This document shows, piece by piece, positions 59,752 to 64,000 of a stretch of 64,000 nucleotides of DNA; the stretch's first letter is position 1, and every line of letters starts with the position of its first letter. The stretch is from NCBI RefSeq assembly GCF_001426085.1, contig NZ_LMRR01000008.1, forward strand, positions 62,001 to 126,000, read 5' to 3'. Source of the stretch: Rhodococcus sp. Leaf278. GTDB lineage: Bacteria > Actinomycetota > Actinomycetes > Mycobacteriales > Mycobacteriaceae. The position numbers and the translations under genes are program-made. Below the pieces are notes generated by a model. The model did not search any database, was not told the DNA's origin, and was given only the letters and a program-made list of their open reading frames with translations.

Positions 59752-61911
59752 ATGACGTTGCTTGCGATGACGCCTGTCCAAGATATGCACAAACCGTATC
59801 CACGACGCTGGTCGGCACTGGTGGTCTTGTGCCTGAGCCTGCTGATCGTGGTCATGGCCAACACATCTCTGTTGGTCGCGGCACCGTCGATGACTCTCGA
59901 CCTGAGTCTGACGAGCAGCGACCTGCAATGGGTGATAGACGGATACACCGTTCCCTACGCGTCGCTGATGCTTCTGTGCGGTGTGATCGGCGATCGCTAC
60001 AGCCGCCGTGGGGCACTGATTCTGGGGTTGATCATTTTCGTAGCGGGTTCGATCGCCGGGGCACTCACCGATGCCACCCTCGGCGTCATCCTGGCGCGCA
60101 TCGTCATGGGAGTCGCCGCGGCGATCGTCATGCCCGCCACCCTGTCGTTGCTGGTCGCCACGTTCCCCAAGCGGGAGCGTGCCACCGCCGTCACCGTATG
60201 GGCGGCTACCTCGGGACTCGCCATCGCAGCCGGACCACTGCTGGCGGGTTGGCTCCTCGAGAGCTTCACCTGGCATTCGACTTTCCTGATCAATGTTCCT
60301 ATTGCGTTGGCGGCCATCGTCGGAGCGGTCATCCTGGTTCCGCCGTCGCGGGCCGTCGAGCCCGGCGCGATCGACTGGGTCGGTGGACTGCTGTCGGTCC
60401 TGGCCGTGTCGACTGTCGTCTACGCCATCATCGAGGGTATGCACTTCGGCTGGACCGTCGGACCGCTGTACTTCGGTCTCGTCGGTCTGCTGTCGATCGT
60501 CGGCTTCGTGGGATGGGAACTGCGCCATCCCAATCCGTTGCTCGACGTCCGAATGTTCTCCTCACGCATCCTCGGCGGCGCGACCCTCGCAGTGCTGGTG
60601 TTCTTCCTGGTCACGTTCGGTGCGATCTACTTCGTCGCCCAGTACCTCCAGTTCGCCCTGGGGTACGGTCCGGTCTCCACCGGCGTGCACCTCTTGCCGT
60701 TGGCCGGCGCAGTCTTCGTCGGATCCGGAATCACGATGTGGCTCACGCCCAAGTTCGGACCCCGCATCACCGTGACCGCAGGCATGATCGTGGGGACGCT
60801 GTCGGTTATCTCGCTGATCGGAATCGATCCGACTGCAACGTATTCCGACTTCCTGCCCGTACTGACTCTGCTCGGCCTGGCGATCGGCTTGTCGGTATCG
60901 CCGTGCACCGACGCCATCATGGGAGAGTTTCCGGACAGCAAGCTCGGGGTGGGCGGCGGACTCAACGACACAGCGCTCGAACTCGGCGGTTCACTCGGAA
61001 TCGCTGTACTCGGTTCGGTGCTCGCCGCGTCCTATCGCCAGGGAATCGAAGGCTTCCTGCAGACCTTCCCCGGTAAGCAACCGAACGGCCAGTACACCGG
61101 ACAGGCAGCGGAAGGGCTTGCTGCGTCGCAGGATTCGCTGGCCGGAGCGGTGATCGTATCCGACATCATCCGGGCCCAGAACGCGTTTCTCAGCGGGTTT
61201 GCAGACAATCTGCAGGCCAACGCGGTCGCCGCGTTCAGCGAGGCAGTGGCGCACACCAGCCTCGTTGCCGCCGTGGTGTTCGGCGTCGGCACGGTCATCG
61301 TGGCGGTGCTCATCCCGTCGCGAAGCGCAGCGCTGGCGACATCGTCGGAGAGGATCGCGTTCGAGCCGATCGTGCCGTTCGTCGCACCGCCGGCCAGGGA
61401 TGGAGCGGCCGACCGCGAGGTGGCCGAGCTCGAGCAGCTCTTGGAGCGGCCGTCGGCCGAGAAGATCGACAAGTCCAGTGCTCGGCACGCGCTACGTGCC
61501 GCCGAGGAAGACGCACCGAAGGTCGGCCCGAAGACTGTGCCGGGCCGCACCGTGGCCGAGCCTGCTCTGGTGGACGCAGAACTCGAACGTCCCAGCATCT
61601 ACCAACTGGCCTCGAAGGTATACGAACTCGATGCTTCGGTTGCCAGACAAGCCAGGGCGGACGCCAAGTCCGGCGACCGGGTGACCATCCATCAGCTCGC
61701 CGTGTCGAATCTGGCGCGCACTCGACGCGTAGAGGCGGAGGAAGCCCTCGATGCCGCACTCGAATTGAGCGATCTCCCGGTTGCGCCCGCGCCGGAGCCG
61801 GTCCAGCCCGCTGCTCCGTTGCAGACCTTCTACCAGAGGGCGAGCAAGCAACACGCGAACTGCACCGAATTCAAGGAACGCTCGAGCTCGATGTGGGCAA
61901 TGCCGCTGTAG
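59752..61911 (+). CDS. DHA2-type MFS transporter with long cytoplasmic tail
   Basis: 719 residues. The membrane part (about 20-523) has fourteen helices of the DHA2/EmrB drug exporter type, including VMANTSLLVAAPSM, GDRYSRRGALI and the motif-C helix SGLAIAAGPLLAGWLLESFTW. Residues 524-719 form a hydrophilic tail, charged and Ala-rich, with two helical parts (REVAELEQLLERPSAEKI and VEAEEALDAALEL); no known domain is apparent. The start follows a G8 run 4 bp upstream. The divergent TetR gene probably controls it. Confidence 0.85.
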   Translation: MTLLAMTPVQDMHKPYPRRWSALVVLCLSLLIVVMANTSLLVAAPSMTLDLSLTSSDLQWVIDGYTVPYASLMLLCGVIGDRYSRRGALILGLIIFVAGSIAGALTDATLGVILARIVMGVAAAIVMPATLSLLVATFPKRERATAVTVWAATSGLAIAAGPLLAGWLLESFTWHSTFLINVPIALAAIVGAVILVPPSRAVEPGAIDWVGGLLSVLAVSTVVYAIIEGMHFGWTVGPLYFGLVGLLSIVGFVGWELRHPNPLLDVRMFSSRILGGATLAVLVFFLVTFGAIYFVAQYLQFALGYGPVSTGVHLLPLAGAVFVGSGITMWLTPKFGPRITVTAGMIVGTLSVISLIGIDPTATYSDFLPVLTLLGLAIGLSVSPCTDAIMGEFPDSKLGVGGGLNDTALELGGSLGIAVLGSVLAASYRQGIEGFLQTFPGKQPNGQYTGQAAEGLAASQDSLAGAVIVSDIIRAQNAFLSGFADNLQANAVAAFSEAVAHTSLVAAVVFGVGTVIVAVLIPSRSAALATSSERIAFEPIVPFVAPPARDGAADREVAELEQLLERPSAEKIDKSSARHALRAAEEDAPKVGPKTVPGRTVAEPALVDAELERPSIYQLASKVYELDASVARQARADAKSGDRVTIHQLAVSNLARTRRVEAEEALDAALELSDLPVAPAPEPVQPAAPLQTFYQRASKQHANCTEFKERSSSMWAMPL

Positions 61912-62101
61912 CTCTCCCTGCTCGCCCCCAACCCCACTCGCCCCCGCCCCCCACTCCGGATCAATGTGCCTTTGTTGCACTCTGACCGACTGAAATCCAC
62001 ATTGATCCCAATCCCGGGACCGGATAGTCGGAAGGGAAGGGGCGGAGGGGAGGGCGGCGGGCGAAGGGCGGGTGACCGGGGGCGGGGAGCAGAAATGAGT
62101 G
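61912..62101. other. Convergent intergenic region with hairpin and G/C-rich tracts
   Basis: A C-rich tract (61925-61956) is followed by the inverted repeat GGATCAATGTG (61958-61968) and CACATTGATCC (61998-62008), then a very G-rich tract on the plus strand (62030-62090) with at least six runs of three or more G. The C and G tracts could also pair with one another. The region separates the convergent MFS and ilvD genes and may end both transcripts. Confidence 0.65.
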
Positions 62102-63817
62102 CTAGATCAGCACCGCACCGTTCGAGGCCGATCCCACGAGCTTCGAGTACTTCGCCAGCACACCACGGGTGTAGCGCGGGGGCAGCGGAGCCCAGCCCTC
62201 TGCGCGGGACTCGAGTTCGGCTGCGTCGACCAACAGATCGAGAGTGCCCTTGCCGACGTCGAGTCTGATCTGGTCGCCGTCGCGGACGAAAGCGATGGGA
62301 CCGCCGTCGACGGCCTCGGGGGCAACATGTCCGACGCACAGGCCGGTGGTGCCGCCGGAGAACCGTCCGTCGGTGAGCAGCAGGACATCTTTGCCGAGGC
62401 CCGCGCCCTTGATCGCTCCGGTGATGGCGAGCATCTCCCGCATTCCCGGCCCGCCCTTGGGGCCTTCGTAGCGGATGACCACAACGTCGCCCGCCGCGAT
62501 GGTGCCGTCTTCCAGAGCATCCATTGCTGCGCGTTCACGCTCGAAAACTCGTGCGGTACCGACGAATACGTCGGAATCGAAGCCTGCGGACTTGACGACG
62601 GCTCCGCCCGGAGCGAGTGAGCCCTCGAGGATGGTGATGCCGCCGGTCGGGTGGATCGGCTTGTCGAGTGCGCGCAGCACCTTGCCGTCGGGGTCGGGCG
62701 GTGCGATGTGAGCAAGGTTCTCCGCCACGGTCTTTCCGGTGACCGTCATGCAGTCGCCGTGCATCAGGCCGGCGTCGAGCAGAGCCTTCATCACGACGGG
62801 TACTCCGCCGATGGCGTCGACGTCGGTCATGACGTGCTTGCCGAACGGCTTGACGTCCGCCAGGTGGGGAACCTTTGCGCCGACGCGGGTGAAGTCGGCG
62901 AGGGTCAGCTCCACCTGTGCTTCGTGGGCGATGGCAAGCAGGTGCAGGACGGCGTTGGTGGAGCCACCGAAGGCCATGACGACGGCGATGGCGTTCTCGA
63001 AGGCTTCCTTGGTGAGGATGTCGCTGGTGCGGATGCCGCGTCGGAGAAGGTCGACGACGGCCTCGCCGCTGGCGTGTGCGAATCCGTCGCGTCGACGGTC
63101 CGGGGCGGGCGGAGAGGCGCTGCCGGGCAGCGACATTCCCATTGCTTCGGCTGCGCTGGCCATCGTGTTGGCGGTGTACATTCCGCCGCAGGCACCTTCG
63201 CCGGGGCAGATGGCGCGTTCGATGGTGTCGACGTCGGCGCGCGACATCAATCCCCGTGAACAGGCGCCGACTGCCTCGAAGGCGTCGATGATCGTCACCT
63301 GGTGCTCGCTGCCGTCGGACAGGGTAGCGAAGCCGGGCAGCGTGGAACCGGCGTAGAGGAACACGCTCGCCAGGTCCAGACGTGCTGCGGCCATGAGCAT
63401 TCCGGGCAGTGACTTGTCGCAGCCGGCGAGCAGGACCGAGCCGTCGAGCCGCTCCGCGCTGATGACGGTTTCGACGCTGTCGGCGATGACCTCACGGGAG
63501 ACCAGCGAGAAGTGCATGCCCTCGTGGCCCATCGAGATGCCGTCGGATACCGAGATGGTGCCGAATTCGAGCGGATAACCGCCGGCGGCGTGGACGCCCT
63601 TCTTGACGGCCTTCGCGAGGCGCTCGAGCGAGAGGTTGCAGGGGGTGATCTCGTTCCACGACGACGCCACGCCGATCTGGGATTTGCCCCAGTCGTCGTC
63701 GCCCATGCCGACGGCGCGGAGCATGCCGCGCGCTGCCGTCTTCTCCAGTCCGTCGGTGACGTCGCGGCTGCGCGGTTTGACGTCGATGTCTTCGGGGGGA
63801 TTGTGCGGGGTCGTCAT
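62102..63817 (-). CDS. ilvD: Dihydroxy-acid dehydratase
   Basis: 571 residues, close to the mycobacterial length. The iron-sulphur cysteines are in [19 protein letters not shown] and [14 protein letters not shown], and the family motif [11 protein letters not shown] is present. The C-terminal part has the typical [23 protein letters not shown]. It dehydrates 2,3-dihydroxy-isovalerate and -methylvalerate in valine, isoleucine and leucine synthesis. CAGGAGAG supports the ATG at 63817. No other ilv gene is in the window. Confidence 0.96.
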   Translation of the reverse strand: MTTPHNPPEDIDVKPRSRDVTDGLEKTAARGMLRAVGMGDDDWGKSQIGVASSWNEITPCNLSLERLAKAVKKGVHAAGGYPLEFGTISVSDGISMGHEGMHFSLVSREVIADSVETVISAERLDGSVLLAGCDKSLPGMLMAAARLDLASVFLYAGSTLPGFATLSDGSEHQVTIIDAFEAVGACSRGLMSRADVDTIERAICPGEGACGGMYTANTMASAAEAMGMSLPGSASPPAPDRRRDGFAHASGEAVVDLLRRGIRTSDILTKEAFENAIAVVMAFGGSTNAVLHLLAIAHEAQVELTLADFTRVGAKVPHLADVKPFGKHVMTDVDAIGGVPVVMKALLDAGLMHGDCMTVTGKTVAENLAHIAPPDPDGKVLRALDKPIHPTGGITILEGSLAPGGAVVKSAGFDSDVFVGTARVFERERAAMDALEDGTIAAGDVVVIRYEGPKGGPGMREMLAITGAIKGAGLGKDVLLLTDGRFSGGTTGLCVGHVAPEAVDGGPIAFVRDGDQIRLDVGKGTLDLLVDAAELESRAEGWAPLPPRYTRGVLAKYSKLVGSASNGAVLI

Positions 63818-64000
63818 GACTCTCCTGAGCGGTCGGCGGACGTGGATCCTGGTTCGCGTTCTCAGGTTCCGCTCCTGAGTCGCATTCTTCGTCAACAGTA
63901 AACCTGTGGTTGCCGCCGTCGATCGGCCTGCACCCAACTCCTCTGTCTTTAGTGCCCTCCATCGAGTGACGAACGGCCCTGTCGAGCACCACGTGCTCGG
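63818..64000. other. Upstream region of ilvD, right edge
   Basis: No gene is seen in the last 183 bp. The ilvD promoter must lie here. I see no T-box or attenuator with confidence. Confidence 0.6.

Noticed and set aside
63818..64000. T-box or leader-peptide attenuator upstream of ilvD
   Set aside because: I found no run of branched-chain codons behind a ribosome-binding site and no T-box sequence in the visible 183 bp.

Overview
The window is a high-GC, densely packed stretch from an actinobacterial chromosome. It is most likely Rhodococcus or a close relative in the Nocardiaceae/Mycobacteriales. This is inferred from the gene set: LigD in POL-PE-LIG order, a PlsB2-type acyltransferase next to a HAD/PlsC fusion, a 13E12/DUF222-HNH protein with an actinobacterial SOS box, a DUF6319 protein, IdeR-type iron boxes and a Nit1C cluster of the MSMEG_0565-0572 type. 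There is no phage, insertion sequence, CRISPR or plasmid signature. It reads as ordinary core and near-core chromosome with one specialised cluster.

Layout. 1-9.2 kb: lipid and fatty-acid type enzymes (lipase C-terminus, patatin, amidohydrolase, dienelactone hydrolase, quinone oxidoreductase, ABC1 kinase with its TetR regulator, enoyl-CoA hydratase), an initiator tRNA-Met, a LON-substrate-domain protein and an alpha/beta hydrolase. 9.3-17.5 kb: an adenylation-thiolation-thioesterase protein, a MacB/FtsX-type ABC exporter, endonuclease IV, an iron-boxed half condensation domain and a DUF309 protein. 17.5-31.5 kb: MFS pumps, aldo/keto reductase, AlkA-like glycosylase, RNase HI, pirin, a diguanylate cyclase, ZapE, TetR, a glycerophosphodiesterase lipoprotein, an SDR, a pentapeptide-repeat protein and a PrmC-related methyltransferase. 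31.5-43.5 kb: a DJ-1/PfpI protein, Lon with an HspR-type HAIR element, an ABC exporter preceded by three overlapping mini-ORFs, an iron-boxed siderophore-binding lipoprotein, a secretory lipase, LigD, an SRPBCC protein and the SOS-boxed DUF222-HNH protein.

44.9-52.2 kb is the most distinctive part. Eight tightly coupled genes form a Nit1C cluster: MSMEG_0572-family protein, radical SAM enzyme, GNAT-AIRS fusion, nitrilase, MSMEG_0570-family protein, flavin oxidoreductase, a second nitrilase-fold protein and a glycosyltransferase. Related clusters are linked to nitrogen starvation and, in Pseudomonas, to cyanide-dependent growth. The second nitrilase has lost two of its three catalytic residues (Glu to Asp, Cys to Asp) and looks like a pseudoenzyme. 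GlnR-like half sites lie upstream of the cluster.

52.2-64 kb: a glycerolipid operon (PlsB, HAD-PlsC) ending in a class III adenylate cyclase, a DUF6319 protein behind a large inverted repeat, a secreted S1 protease, a TetR/MFS pair in which the pump has a 196-residue C-terminal tail, and ilvD. Regulation can be read in several places: TetR-type palindromes, two or three iron boxes, a HAIR element, an SOS box and GlnR-like sites. All of these were found by eye and not by matrix scan.
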